DNA of 64,000 nt from Bacteroidota bacterium (GCA_016868815.1 VGFQ01000009.1:21811-85810), one strand, 5' to 3'; shown: positions 10,105 through 20,578, numbered from the stretch's first letter. A program made the numbers and translations. Notes: generated by a model from the sequence alone, not told the origin.

Positions 10105-12485
10105 CCGATGGCGAACTGGAAGACGGGCTTGTTCCAAATTCCTGAGACGAACCATCCCCCGGCTGTGGGAGAATAGTAGCGCTCTGCCAGCGGCGTGCCT
10201 TTGTTCTGTGGCCCATAGCGAGGGTCTTTGATCGGGAAGCCGAGGTCGAACCGCAAGAGGAAATAGCTGAAGTCTACCCGCAAGCCAACCCCTGAGGCCA
10301 TGGCCAGGTCGTGGTAAAACTGGCTGGCCCGGAAGCCTGCCCGGGGGAGCTGCCCGGAGAGGTCGTTGCGGAACCATATATTTCCCACATCCATGAAGGC
10401 TGCACCTCGCATCCAAAAGCCATAGAAAGGAAATAGGTTGAAACGGTATTCCAGGTTGCCTTCCAGCTGGATGTCTGCATACTTGTCGTTCAGCCGTCCG
10501 TCGAGTGTGGTGTCAAAGCTTATGTTGGATCCGATACCAAGCTTGCGGAGCTGCCAGCCTCGCATGCTGTTTGGTCCACCGGCCACATAGCTCTTAAAGA
10601 AGGGGAGGGTCACCTGCCCTTGTCGGCTGAGGGTAGGGAAGGCCAGCCCATAGCCACTGAAGAAGCGTAAGTGCAGGCTCGACTTGCCATAGTCGATCAC
10701 CTGCCGGTAGTCCAGGTCCAGCTTAAGGAAGCGGTATAAGGTCGACAGCGGACGGCCTTCTGCCGTCAGCCCTTTGAAGAGGATGCCCGACAGGAGTCCA
10801 GACTCCTCCGCATAGACCCTCAGCAGATGGGTGCGCCGAGACGAGCCGGGAGAGAGGTTGCGGGTGTAGCTCACATTAGACCCGATAATCAACCCGTTAT
10901 TGTATGTATAGAGGAGCAGAGGGAAGTCTTGCAAGGTCTCCAGAAATAGGCTGTCTGGGTCGAAGCGTGTGTATTCGAAATTCAAGGGGCGGAACTGCCA
11001 GCTTGTATTCGTTCCCTGACGCCACTCGTATCCAAGGAAGGTATTGAACGTGCGCAGTCGGAAGAATTTGAACCGGTCGATGTAGGAGTAGTCGGCCGAG
11101 GTAATCGTCTTTCCATTGCGGACGCGGCCCTCCAGGCTGCTGCCGTAAGGCATCGCCAGCCAGGGGATGGTGAGCCGGTTGGTGAGGCTGACCTCTCCGG
11201 TCAGCAGGCGTTGGAAGTTGTTGAACTCCACGCCTGTCCGCAGATTATTCTCCAGCTGGATAGCCTTTTGGGCAAGGTTCCGATTCCGGAGGGTGAAGTT
11301 CACGGCCGCGCCGATGCGCCCGCTGCCAACCTGGATCGACTGTGTGTTGTTGATGATGGAGCTGCCCTCCAGTCCCGCCTCAAAGAACTGGCGCTTGGCA
11401 GGTGTCAGCCGCAGGGTGTAGTTGATTTGTTGGGTGCTGTCGACATTCTCGGAGAGGATGTTGATATTCTGCCAGGCGCCCAGGCGGTTGAAATTATTGA
11501 GTGTCTGGCTATAAGCCTGCCGGGTATACGGCGCGCCAGGCCGGATCTCGACCTGGTCTGCAATGAAGCGCGTGGCGAACAGTTGTTGGGTGGAGACCAC
11601 TTTGATGGAGTCGTGATATACGATGGTGCCAATGTCCGGCGCATTGGGGTCTGCATCCGGCAGCCAGTCGCTGTACACCGTGAAACGCCCGATCTGATAG
11701 GGCAGCAGGTGTGTGGAATCCCTGATGTTGTTGAGTCGAATGCGGATGTCGACCGTTGGATTTTTCAGACTGTTCCTGGCTTCTGCCAGCAATCGTACGA
11801 ATTCAAAGGGGTCCAGGCTGGGATCGATCAGCTTGGAGAAGGTGGAGTCGGCTTCTACGATGATGTCTTCCCGGGTGAATTTCTGATAGCCGTTGTTGTT
11901 GAACACCCCCACGAGTCGGTCCAGTTCCTGGTCGATGCCGGCATTCTCAAACGGAGCTCCCTTCTTCAGCAGGCATCCTGCCCGCACCTTATCCGCAATT
12001 CGTTGCAGTTGGCTGTCAGCCAGGGCATATTCGACCGTATCGATGACAAAAAGTCGGCCGGCCTCCACCTGGTATTCCAGGGTGATGCGCTGCTGATCTT
12101 TGAAGGAATGGAGGCTGGAGTCGACCCGGACCGTGCTACCCTTGTAGCCAAGGCTGCCCATCAGGAAGCGCATGTTGCGGGTGCTCTGCTCCACCGCTTT
12201 CGGCTGGTATGGATTCGGGGAGACGATGATGGGAACGGGTACGATCCAGGGGAAGCGCGGCCAGGGGATCTTGGAGGCACTGACGACGCGGGCACTGTCT
12301 TCTATCTGTTCTTCAAGGCGGGACCGAACGGAAGCGAGTTTCTCTCTGTTGGCGATACCGCTTACCTTTATCCGGTTCTCGAAAATGAATGGACGATCAG
12401 GACGGTATTCCCTAACAATGGTGCAGGACAGGATGCATAGGCTGCAAAAGGCGGCAAGAAAGATGCGGGGGGGGGTGCTGTTCAT
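10092..12485 (-). CDS. tamL: TamL-like BamA/TamA-family outer membrane lipoprotein (POTRA + Omp85 barrel)
   Basis: Lipobox CSLCILSCTIV; POTRA-like N-terminus; C-terminal FKSYVAGGPNSMRGWQLRKLG (Omp85 motif) and VGLRVDFSYFLLRFDLGFPIKD. Confidence 0.82.
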   Translation of the reverse strand: MNSTPPRIFLAAFCSLCILSCTIVREYRPDRPFIFENRIKVSGIANREKLASVRSRLEEQIEDSARVVSASKIPWPRFPWIVPVPIIVSPNPYQPKAVEQSTRNMRFLMGSLGYKGSTVRVDSSLHSFKDQQRITLEYQVEAGRLFVIDTVEYALADSQLQRIADKVRAGCLLKKGAPFENAGIDQELDRLVGVFNNNGYQKFTREDIIVEADSTFSKLIDPSLDPFEFVRLLAEARNSLKNPTVDIRIRLNNIRDSTHLLPYQIGRFTVYSDWLPDADPNAPDIGTIVYHDSIKVVSTQQLFATRFIADQVEIRPGAPYTRQAYSQTLNNFNRLGAWQNINILSENVDSTQQINYTLRLTPAKRQFFEAGLEGSSIINNTQSIQVGSGRIGAAVNFTLRNRNLAQKAIQLENNLRTGVEFNNFQRLLTGEVSLTNRLTIPWLAMPYGSSLEGRVRNGKTITSADYSYIDRFKFFRLRTFNTFLGYEWRQGTNTSWQFRPLNFEYTRFDPDSLFLETLQDFPLLLYTYNNGLIIGSNVSYTRNLSPGSSRRTHLLRVYAEESGLLSGILFKGLTAEGRPLSTLYRFLKLDLDYRQVIDYGKSSLHLRFFSGYGLAFPTLSRQGQVTLPFFKSYVAGGPNSMRGWQLRKLGIGSNISFDTTLDGRLNDKYADIQLEGNLEYRFNLFPFYGFWMRGAAFMDVGNIWFRNDLSGQLPRAGFRASQFYHDLAMASGVGLRVDFSYFLLRFDLGFPIKDPRYGPQNKGTPLAERYYSPTAGGWFVSGIWNKPVFQFAIGYPF

Positions 12486-12503
12486 GCTCCAGGTGCGACT
12501 GTA

Positions 12504-13277
12504 ATGCCCCTTGCTATGGTTTCCAAATCAAAGGTCAGGTTTATACGAGGTTTGTGCCAAAAAAAAATCAGGCAGCAAACCGATCTATATATCGTCGAAG
12601 GTCCTCACATGGTGGAAGAACTCCTCCAGTGGCGCCCTCAGGATGTGGAAGAGATCTTTGCTGAAGAAGCCTGGGCTTCCGCCTATGCATCGACATCACC
12701 AGCATGCAAGGATCGTCTACATACATCCTCACTCCATTATGTGGTGGGTGACGAGCTGGCCTCCATGAGCTGCCAGCAAGCGCCTAACCAGGTGCTAGCG
12801 CTGGTGCGAAAACGTACGCCGGCTATTGCTGTCGCATCGGCCGATCAGATCACTCTGGCGCTAGACGCCATCCGTGACCCTGGTAACCTGGGGACCATAC
12901 TACGGACGGCCGACTGGTTTGGCATTCAACACGTGGTCTGCAGCCTAGACACCGCAGAATTGTATAACCCAAAAGTCGTGCAGGCTACCATGGGCAGCAT
13001 CTTCCGCCTGTCGGTGGCGTATGTCGACCTGGCGGTCTGGCTGCAGGGCCTGCAAGGGCTGCCCGTGTATTGCACTGGCTTACAGGGCGAATCCATCCGA
13101 TCGCTTTCGCCGCTGGCAGAGGGGGTCCTGTTGATTGGGAATGAAGCCAGGGGTGTCTCAGAAAATCTGCGTGTCCTAGCCACTCATCAGATCACCATAC
13201 CGCGGTACGGTCATGCTGAATCCCTCAATGCGTCTGTCGCCGCCGGCATCCTCCTCGCGCACTGCGGCAATGGCTAA
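12504..13277 (+). CDS. TrmH/SpoU-family RNA methyltransferase
   Basis: LALDAIRDPGNLGTILRTADWFGI; LLIGNEARGVSENL; IPRYGHAESLNASVAAGILL. Confidence 0.93.
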   Translation: MPLAMVSKSKVRFIRGLCQKKIRQQTDLYIVEGPHMVEELLQWRPQDVEEIFAEEAWASAYASTSPACKDRLHTSSLHYVVGDELASMSCQQAPNQVLALVRKRTPAIAVASADQITLALDAIRDPGNLGTILRTADWFGIQHVVCSLDTAELYNPKVVQATMGSIFRLSVAYVDLAVWLQGLQGLPVYCTGLQGESIRSLSPLAEGVLLIGNEARGVSENLRVLATHQITIPRYGHAESLNASVAAGILLAHCGNG

Positions 13278-13738
13278 CCCGCATATCCGGTATCTTCCAG
13301 TAAGGAAGCACCATCGGCAGCGGCCGTCGCCAAGGCATCACAACGGTTGTTGTACGGATTGGTTTGATGCCCTTTCACCCAGATGAAACGGATATGGTGC
13401 CGCTTAGACAGCGCATGGTAGCGCAGCCATAGGTCGCTGTTTTTCTTGCCGCCGGCAAAATGGGTGCGGATCCATTTCTCTAGCCAGCCTTCCGTCACGG
13501 CCTTGACGACATACTGACTGTCAGAATACACGACAATGTCGAGGCCATCCTTGTTCAATGTCTCCAGGGCGGCGATGACAGACATCAGCTCCATCCGGTT
13601 ATTGGTCGTGTGGCGGTAGCCGGCGGAAAGCTCTTTGACTTGCCCCTTCCAGATCAGGATCGACCCATACCCACCCCGTCCCGGGTTCCCCCTGGCAGAA
13701 CCGTCTGTATAGATGGTGAGCCCGTTCTCGTGGATCAT
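13274..13738 (-). CDS. rnhA: ribonuclease HI
   Basis: MIHENGLTIYTDGSARGNPGRGGYGSIL...ELMSVIAALETL...YSDSQYVVKAVTEGWLEKW...WVKGHQTNPYNNRCDALA. Confidence 0.95.
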   Translation of the reverse strand: MIHENGLTIYTDGSARGNPGRGGYGSILIWKGQVKELSAGYRHTTNNRMELMSVIAALETLNKDGLDIVVYSDSQYVVKAVTEGWLEKWIRTHFAGGKKNSDLWLRYHALSKRHHIRFIWVKGHQTNPYNNRCDALATAAADGASLLEDTGYAG

Positions 13739-13739
13739 G

Positions 13740-14528
13740 TCAAAGGTGTATCTGACCTTGCAGATACAGGCGAGCATCGCCTGTTAGTAACACCCTCTCG
13801 CCCGCGAGGGTACATTCCAGCGATCCGCCTCTGGCAGAGAGCTGTCGGGCCTGAAAGTGGGTGATGCCTTTCATCTCAGCCCAGAAGGAGGTCAATGTAC
13901 AGTGGGCAGAACCCGTTACTGGATCTTCATCAACCCCACAGGCGGGGGCAAAGAAGCGAGAGACATAGCCGTCGGGTGACGACCAGGCGGTCACAATGAT
14001 GCCACGCGCCTCGAGGCCTGCCAGTAGCGGCATCTTGGGGGTAAGCCGCTGCACCTCCGCTTCCGTCTCAAGCCGTACGAGGTAGTCGAAGCGACCTTTC
14101 CAGACGGACGTTGGGATGGTCCCAAGGGCTTCGCCCAGCAAGGATGGAAAGTCGAAGACAGGAGTGGGCATGTCGCAGGGGAAGTCGAGCGTGTACCGGC
14201 AATCTCTGTGTCGGGCGACTTCCAACAGGCCACTCTTTGTATGGAAGTGAATGCGTTCACCGTGATGCCCTCGCTCACTGCAATGCACATGGGCCGCCGC
14301 TAGGGTTGCATGCCCACAGAGGTCGACTTCCACGCGGGGGGTGAACCATCTTAGATCATAACCTTCAGAGACCGGCACAGTGAAAGCCGTCTCCGACAAG
14401 TTGTGTTGAGCGGCGATGGCTTGCAAGCGGTCATCTGGCAGCCAGGATTCCAGCGGTACCACAGCCGCAGGATTCCCACGAAAGGGGGTATCTGTGAAAG
14501 CATCCACGATGTAGACGGGTAATATCAT
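13740..14528 (-). CDS. PhzF family isomerase/epimerase
   Basis: VYIVDAFTDTPFRGNPAAVVPLE; LCGHATLAAAHV; FFAPACGVDEDPVTGSAHCTL. Confidence 0.92.
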   Translation of the reverse strand: MILPVYIVDAFTDTPFRGNPAAVVPLESWLPDDRLQAIAAQHNLSETAFTVPVSEGYDLRWFTPRVEVDLCGHATLAAAHVHCSERGHHGERIHFHTKSGLLEVARHRDCRYTLDFPCDMPTPVFDFPSLLGEALGTIPTSVWKGRFDYLVRLETEAEVQRLTPKMPLLAGLEARGIIVTAWSSPDGYVSRFFAPACGVDEDPVTGSAHCTLTSFWAEMKGITHFQARQLSARGGSLECTLAGERVLLTGDARLYLQGQIHL

Positions 14529-14569
14529 CTTGCTGATTATGGCTTCGGTCTGGCCTCGCTAGGGTCGCT

Positions 14570-16060
14570 TCAGCTCACACGGGTGACCTTAATCATATTC
14601 GTGGGTAAGTGCATTTCTACCGGGATGCTGCCGGTATTCACCACAACGTCGCCTACTTTGAGGAACCCTCTTTCTTTTAGGATGGTGACCTGGTCGACCA
14701 TAATGTCGTCAATGCTCTCCTCCTCTTCATAGAAAAATGCGCGTACCCCCCAGCTCAGGCTCAGTTGGTTGACCAGCGTTCTTTCTTTGGTGTAGATATA
14801 CAACAACGCTTTCGGGCGGTAACTGCTCAGCATGAAGGCCGTATAACCGCTTTGCGTCATCCCGATCAGTGCCTCTGCTTCTGTATCCTCTGCCAGCTTG
14901 CAGGCATTGTAGCAGACTGCATCGCTCAGGAAGGTCGGAGAGTGGGGGAGGGGCTTCAGGTCTTCGTCTCGGTTGAAACGGTATTCGTTGCGTTCCACCT
15001 CGAGGATGATCTTCTTCATGGTCTCTACCACCAGGGCCGGGTGATTGCCAGTCGCCGTCTCCCCACTAAGCATCACTGCATCTGCACCTTCTATGACGGC
15101 GTTGGCAACGTCGGTGCTTTCACTGCGATTTGGCTTGGTACGTTCCATCATGCTTTCCATCATCTGGGTGGCTACGATGACTGGTTTTGCTCGGTGCAGG
15201 CATTTGCGAATGATCTGCTTTTGGATTAAAGGTACCTGCTCTACCGGTAGTTCCACCCCGAGGTCGCCCCGGGCAATCATGATGCCGTCAGACTCAAGGA
15301 TGATTTCCCGAATGTTGGTCAGTGCCTCCGGCTTTTCAATCTTTGCAATCACTTTTGTCTTACTGTTCCGCTCCTGCAGTTTGCTCTTGATGATCACGAT
15401 GTCTTCAACACTCCTAACAAACGATAGCGCCACCCATTCCAGCTTTTGGGCCACGATGAAATCCAGGTCGGCAAGATCTTTCTCCGTCAATGCTGGTAAG
15501 GAGATCTTAGTATCTGGGAGGTTGATGCCTTTCTTAGACGAGAGGATGCCGCCTAGCCGCACCTGCACTTTTACATCTCCTTCTCGCGTGATGTCTAATA
15601 CCACGACTTCAATCTTCCCATCGTCGATCATGATCGTATTGCCGACCTTTACATCGTCTGCTAGGTTTGGATAGGAGACGTAGATTTTCTCCAGTGAGCC
15701 GACGACTTTCTCATTGGTGAAGGTCAGGATATCGCCGGCGTTCACTTCCAGGGCATTGCCTGTGATCTCGCCTACGCGCAGCTTTGGACCCTGGAGGTCT
15801 CCCAAAATGGCGATGTTGTAGGGCTCCGTTGAGTTGATGCGGCGGATATGCTCGATGATGCGGGCCTTGTCTTCATGCATTCCGTGGGAGAAGTTGAGCC
15901 GAAATACATTCACCCCGGCACGCACCAGCTCCAATAATTTTTCATACGTGTCGCAGGCAGGCCCGACTGTCGCAACGATTTTGGTGCGATGTACCCGATG
16001 GTCCAGCCCGGCTTTGACGTCCATGTCCTGATACAGGTACTTGCTGATTTTCGTGCTCAT
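14570..16060 (-). CDS. pyk: pyruvate kinase
   Basis: RTKIVATVGPACDTYEKLLELVRAGVNVFRLNFSHG; IMIARGDLGVELP; ATQMMESM. Confidence 0.97.
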   Translation of the reverse strand: MSTKISKYLYQDMDVKAGLDHRVHRTKIVATVGPACDTYEKLLELVRAGVNVFRLNFSHGMHEDKARIIEHIRRINSTEPYNIAILGDLQGPKLRVGEITGNALEVNAGDILTFTNEKVVGSLEKIYVSYPNLADDVKVGNTIMIDDGKIEVVVLDITREGDVKVQVRLGGILSSKKGINLPDTKISLPALTEKDLADLDFIVAQKLEWVALSFVRSVEDIVIIKSKLQERNSKTKVIAKIEKPEALTNIREIILESDGIMIARGDLGVELPVEQVPLIQKQIIRKCLHRAKPVIVATQMMESMMERTKPNRSESTDVANAVIEGADAVMLSGETATGNHPALVVETMKKIILEVERNEYRFNRDEDLKPLPHSPTFLSDAVCYNACKLAEDTEAEALIGMTQSGYTAFMLSSYRPKALLYIYTKERTLVNQLSLSWGVRAFFYEEEESIDDIMVDQVTILKERGFLKVGDVVVNTGSIPVEMHLPTNMIKVTRVS

Positions 16061-16116
16061 CTTTTAGTAGGGTTCTCCTGTCAATTTTTATGTGATGGAT
16101 GCATACCAGATCTGTC

Positions 16117-17100
16117 TCAACTGGCCAGTATCTTAAAGATTTTCATCCAGTCTTCGCTGATCCGCTGCTTGGCTTTTACGGCATTGTCGAGGGGGGTATA
16201 ATGAATCCGGTTATTGACAATGCCCACCATCACATTATGCCGTCCTTCGATCAAGCTGCCTACAGCAGCATAGCCCATCCGGCTGGCGATGACCCTGTCA
16301 AGGCAAGTGGGTGACCCTCCTCGCTGGATATGTCCCAGGATGGCGACTCTAATATCCGTATTGGGTAGCCGCTCGCGGATGATCTTGGATACCTCATTGG
16401 CTCCGCCGAAGTCATCCCCTTCCGCTACGACCACCAAGTTGACCAGCTTCCGGCGTTTCTCCTTCTCCTGCAGGGAGATGAGTAAGGCCTCCATGTCGGT
16501 CTTTCTTTCTGGTATGAGGATGTGTTCTGCCCCGGTGCTGATGCCGCTATGTAGGGCTATGTATCCCGCATCCCGTCCCATCACTTCAATGATAAACAAC
16601 CTGTCATGGGCATCTGCCGTATCGCGGATCTTATCAATAGCCTGCACTGCGGTGTTGACCGCTGTATCGAAGCCGATGGTGAAGTCTGTCCCCGCAATGT
16701 CCTTGTCGATCGTGCCCGGCACCCCGATGCAGGGAATGTTAAACTCATTCGAAAACGTTTTTGCTCCATGAAAAGATCCATCTCCGCCAATGATCACTAA
16801 CCCATCAATGCCATGCTTCTGCAAGTTGGCATAGGCACGTGTCCTGCCTTCCGACGTGCGGAACTCTTTGGATCTCGCAGTTTTGAGGATGGTTCCCCCA
16901 CGTTGGATGATGTTGGCCACACTTTTCGAATCCATCGGCTGGATCTCGTCATCAATCATGCCCGAGTAGCCCCTCAACACGCCGAATACCTCCAGGCCAT
17001 GAAATAATCCTGTTCGGACTACCGCCCGAATACAGGCATTCATACCTGGTGAATCACCGCCGGAGGTGAGCACGCCAATCCTGCTGACTTTCTGTCCCAT
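16117..17100 (-). CDS. pfkA: ATP-dependent 6-phosphofructokinase
   Basis: RIGVLTSGGDSPGMNACIRAVVR; IGGDGSFHGA; GVPGTIDKDIAGTDFTIGFDTA. Confidence 0.97.
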   Translation of the reverse strand: MGQKVSRIGVLTSGGDSPGMNACIRAVVRTGLFHGLEVFGVLRGYSGMIDDEIQPMDSKSVANIIQRGGTILKTARSKEFRTSEGRTRAYANLQKHGIDGLVIIGGDGSFHGAKTFSNEFNIPCIGVPGTIDKDIAGTDFTIGFDTAVNTAVQAIDKIRDTADAHDRLFIIEVMGRDAGYIALHSGISTGAEHILIPERKTDMEALLISLQEKEKRRKLVNLVVVAEGDDFGGANEVSKIIRERLPNTDIRVAILGHIQRGGSPTCLDRVIASRMGYAAVGSLIEGRHNVMVGIVNNRIHYTPLDNAVKAKQRISEDWMKIFKILAS

Positions 17101-17285
17101 TTTTATGCATTACAAGTTGTTTGGATGGCGCAATCGATCACAGAATGTGTCGGATAGTACTTCGTTTCAAAAATACACAAAACATTCTGCCTGGAGATTG
17201 AAGGTACATTGCTTTTTGAAATTACCGGAGGGGCTTCTACGATTCACAGGGGTGCATTACATTCGGGAAGGTTAAACGAAGAGAT

Positions 17286-18179
17286 GTGCGGATACTGGTA
17301 ACGGGTGCCAATGGCTTGTTAGGCGGCTTTCTTGTACCGGAGCTGGTAAGCCACGGGCATGAAGTTTTGGCCACGGGACTAGGCCCCTGTCGCTTATGCT
17401 TCCCCTCCGGCTCAGCCTATGCATACAGGACACTGGACATCACAGAGCCCATTCAGGCTTTAGAAATCCTCCAGGATTGGCGGCCGGACCACGTTGTGCA
17501 CGCTGCGGCTATGACAGAAGTAGACCCTTGCGAGCTGGATCCGATTGCCTGCTGGCACATCAATGTGACGGCCACCCGTTTCATCGCCTCGGCGGTGGAA
17601 GCGTTGGGCGCCAGTATGACCTATGTGTCGACCGACTTTGTCTTCGACGGGCAAAAAGGGCCCTACCGGGAGACAGATCCGACCGGTCCGGTCAATGTCT
17701 ATGGCTGTTCCAAACACATCGCAGAAAAAGCGGTAATGGAAACCGTGACTCGTTGGAGCATCGCCCGGACGGTCCTTGTCTATGGTCATTCCAGCAATAT
17801 ATCACGCGCCAGCCTTATGACTTGGGTGCGGTCCAAGCTCCAGGCGGGTGAAACCATTCGAGTGGTGGATGATCAGATACGAACACCGACCTATGCGGGG
17901 GACCTGGCCATGGGCATCCGGCTGCTGGCAGAGTGCGGCGCCATAGGCATCTTCCATCTGTCAGGCTCTGATGTATTGACTCCGTGGGATATGGCCCTTC
18001 AAACAGCTCGGTATCTGAACCTGGATGCTTCGCGTATGCTGCGAGTGAATGCTGAGACCTTCTCCCAGCCTGCTCGCAGGCCCCTGCGCACCGGCTTTCT
18101 CATCGAGAAGGCCCGGCAGGAATTGGGTTATCGTCCTGTGGCGTTTGCCGAGGGGCTCCGGATGAGCTTTGAACGCTGA
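17286..18179 (+). CDS. dTDP-4-dehydrorhamnose reductase-like / NAD(P)-dependent sugar SDR (GTG start)
   Basis: MRILVTGANGLLGGFLVPELVSHGHEVLATG; YVSTDFVFDGQKGPYRETDPTGPVNVYGCSKHIAE. Confidence 0.88.
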   Translation: MRILVTGANGLLGGFLVPELVSHGHEVLATGLGPCRLCFPSGSAYAYRTLDITEPIQALEILQDWRPDHVVHAAAMTEVDPCELDPIACWHINVTATRFIASAVEALGASMTYVSTDFVFDGQKGPYRETDPTGPVNVYGCSKHIAEKAVMETVTRWSIARTVLVYGHSSNISRASLMTWVRSKLQAGETIRVVDDQIRTPTYAGDLAMGIRLLAECGAIGIFHLSGSDVLTPWDMALQTARYLNLDASRMLRVNAETFSQPARRPLRTGFLIEKARQELGYRPVAFAEGLRMSFER

Positions 18180-18189
18180 GGTCGCCCGG

Positions 18190-19113
18190 TTAGAAATAGC
18201 TCGAGTTAAATATCTCAGCTATCATGCAGCGGGCGCTGCCGCCGCCATGCGTTTCGATGGTCGTCAGCGGCGTATGTATAATTTTTCCATGCTGGGCGAG
18301 CCGTTCCAGCTGTTCCGGCCGGTAGGCGGCAAAAGCCCCGCTGGACATGACGATAAGGATCTCCTTTTGGGCCGACTGCAATTGTAGGATGTTGCCGGCA
18401 AATGCATTCATCTGGCCCATGTCGATCTCGATCACTTCCCGGCCATGTCTCTCCAGCCTTTCCTTCAAGGCTTGTCTCTCCAGGTTATCATGTAAGCTTT
18501 CCAGGCATACTAAGGCAAAAGCGTCTCCTACAGACATCATAACATTCGTGTGGTAGATGGGGTTTCCCTCCGCATCAGACGCATAAAAGGTTACTGCACG
18601 ATAGCCCATCTTTTTGCTGAACCGATCGACCAACGCAGCATCGGTGCGTTCAGATAGGCAAGCATAAGCGAGATGATCTTTTCTGTCCAACACCAGACTC
18701 CCTGTCCCTTCCAGATACTGGCCTTGTTTTTCATGCTCGGTCAGGTTCAGGATGCTTTTTACCCGAAACTTATCGCGAAACCTTTCAATCATCTGCGGAC
18801 TCCGTTCGAGCCTTCTGTTAGGGGCAAACATGGGATACAAGACCAGTGTGCCATTGGAATGAAAGGATATCCAGTTGTTTGGAAAGACAGCATCAGGCTT
18901 CGGAGGTGCTGGCGTATCATGCATGATGAGCACTTCAACTCCGTTTTCTTCGAGCAGACGGGCCAGTCCATCGAATTCTTCCAACGCAGACGCCTGCACG
19001 GTCGCCGAAGGTTCCCCCGGTTGCTGAAACGAATTGTTGACGGCCGTCTGTGCGTTGTAATGAAAGGCAGATGGGCGCACCATCAGTACATGGGATGCAC
19101 ATTGCGATTTCAT
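18190..19113 (-). CDS. ctlX: CtlX-type arginine deiminase-related hydrolase/amidinotransferase
   Basis: VLMVRPSAFHYNAQTAVNN...PDAVFPNNWISFHSNGTLVLYPMFAPNRRLERS...GGGSARCMIAEIF. Confidence 0.85.
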   Translation of the reverse strand: MKSQCASHVLMVRPSAFHYNAQTAVNNSFQQPGEPSATVQASALEEFDGLARLLEENGVEVLIMHDTPAPPKPDAVFPNNWISFHSNGTLVLYPMFAPNRRLERSPQMIERFRDKFRVKSILNLTEHEKQGQYLEGTGSLVLDRKDHLAYACLSERTDAALVDRFSKKMGYRAVTFYASDAEGNPIYHTNVMMSVGDAFALVCLESLHDNLERQALKERLERHGREVIEIDMGQMNAFAGNILQLQSAQKEILIVMSSGAFAAYRPEQLERLAQHGKIIHTPLTTIETHGGGSARCMIAEIFNSSYF

Positions 19114-19129
19114 GGAGTGGTGTTATTAT

Positions 19130-20578
19130 TTAAAAATGATCTCTATACAAAGGCATACTCATACAATGGAAACCTCCCCTGGCCCTAGACAACTCGGCAG
19201 AAGGCATTAAGATCAAGGTATCCCGGACATGATCTGGATCAAGGGTGCCTGCCTCGAATTGGTTGATTAACTCCTGAACGCCGATGGTATGAAAGCCATT
19301 TTGACGGAAGGCTTCTATCGTTTTATCATTCCGATCGTACCCCAGCACGACGCCCTCACGCAGCGCCAGTAGGTTGCAGGAGTCGGTCCATTGCTCCCTA
19401 GCATCGAAGGGGAATTCATTGTTTCCGGAGCAGATAAACATTGTCTCCTCGCGGGCACCCAGGTCATTGCGGCTGATGTCGTCCAGCAAATCTTCCAGAT
19501 GCTCGAACGAAAGAGGCTGGGAAGGAGCATTGCGGTGGAACTGAAGAATGCGGAGAGGGTCTTCTTTTCGCTTGTCAAAGGGGCTGGACGACAGCAGGCC
19601 GGGAAACTCCTGCCTGCCAGGATTCCGAGAAAAATGGCCTAGCATGACCCAGACATTCCTTTTAACCTGTGTGAACAGTGTGTCAATGTGCATATATTCC
19701 CGCTTTTTGGGGATCTGCACAAGGGTGGCCTTCTCCACGATGCCCCGTTCGAAAAGCATCATGATGGCCTGACGCGCCGCATCAATACTGGTGCGCTCAC
19801 TCACGCCTATGAGTACATGTTGCGGCGCAACGACCATCACATCGCCTCCCTCCAAGGTGACTCGCGCTTCATCGGAGTCCAGCGGCAGCAGGAAATGCTG
19901 TAGGGTATCGGGTATCTCCAGGATCTTATCTCTGGAGTGAGCAAAGACGGGATGGTTGAAAAAAATGTATTTCATCAGCAAGGCCTCCCGATAGCGGGCC
20001 TTCCTGGCAGGTCGGTTCAGGAGTATGTGCTGGTTGATGACAATGCCAATGTCGCGCGTGAAGATGAGGTTTGGCAACGGTGGGAAGATCATACGTTGAT
20101 CATCCCGCGTGCCCGTGATGAATGTTTGTGCCAGCGATTCAGGCGATAGCCCCTGCATGGATTGCTGTAAGGAGTATGCGCACCCTTCTATTGCGCAGAC
20201 GGATGCCAGCAGTCGATCGCGGATGTAGGCGTCCGCGAGGACATCCTGGAGCATCTCCTGCAGCTCCAAGACCTTATCTGATCTGTGGAAGCCCTCTGCG
20301 CCAGGCTTATAGAAGGCACGATTGGCTACTAGGCTGTCGATCTCCTCCAGTCTACCCTGGATGCGCTCGCGATCTAGGAAATACATTAGCACTTTGACGA
20401 AATAGTCATACTCCTTTCTGCGGATGGTGTCAAGGTGGATGATGTCTTCAAATAACCAGTCCTGCGCCATAGAGGGCACAACCTTTCCAAGGCCGCTGTC
20501 GGGGCTATGGATCAATACCCGACGCAGCGGGGTGATCTCTGAGGATACTGAAAGGATTGAGCTGGAACGCTCGGGCAT
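19130..20578 (-). CDS. arginine deiminase family protein
   Basis: PLRRVLIHSPDSGLGKVVP; LIFTRDIGIVINQHILLNRPARKARYRE; LEGGDVMVV; HIDTLFTQV; ARGGFHCMSMPL with the ADI-type Cys. Confidence 0.85.
   Translation of the reverse strand: MPERSSSILSVSSEITPLRRVLIHSPDSGLGKVVPSMAQDWLFEDIIHLDTIRRKEYDYFVKVLMYFLDRERIQGRLEEIDSLVANRAFYKPGAEGFHRSDKVLELQEMLQDVLADAYIRDRLLASVCAIEGCAYSLQQSMQGLSPESLAQTFITGTRDDQRMIFPPLPNLIFTRDIGIVINQHILLNRPARKARYREALLMKYIFFNHPVFAHSRDKILEIPDTLQHFLLPLDSDEARVTLEGGDVMVVAPQHVLIGVSERTSIDAARQAIMMLFERGIVEKATLVQIPKKREYMHIDTLFTQVKRNVWVMLGHFSRNPGRQEFPGLLSSSPFDKRKEDPLRILQFHRNAPSQPLSFEHLEDLLDDISRNDLGAREETMFICSGNNEFPFDAREQWTDSCNLLALREGVVLGYDRNDKTIEAFRQNGFHTIGVQELINQFEAGTLDPDHVRDTLILMPSAELSRARGGFHCMSMPLYRDHF

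Noticed and set aside
11211-12440. 409-aa plus-strand ORF antisense to the tamL-like gene
   Set aside because: Shadow ORF of a GC-rich gene; sequence has no family character, while the opposite strand encodes a clear Omp85 protein.
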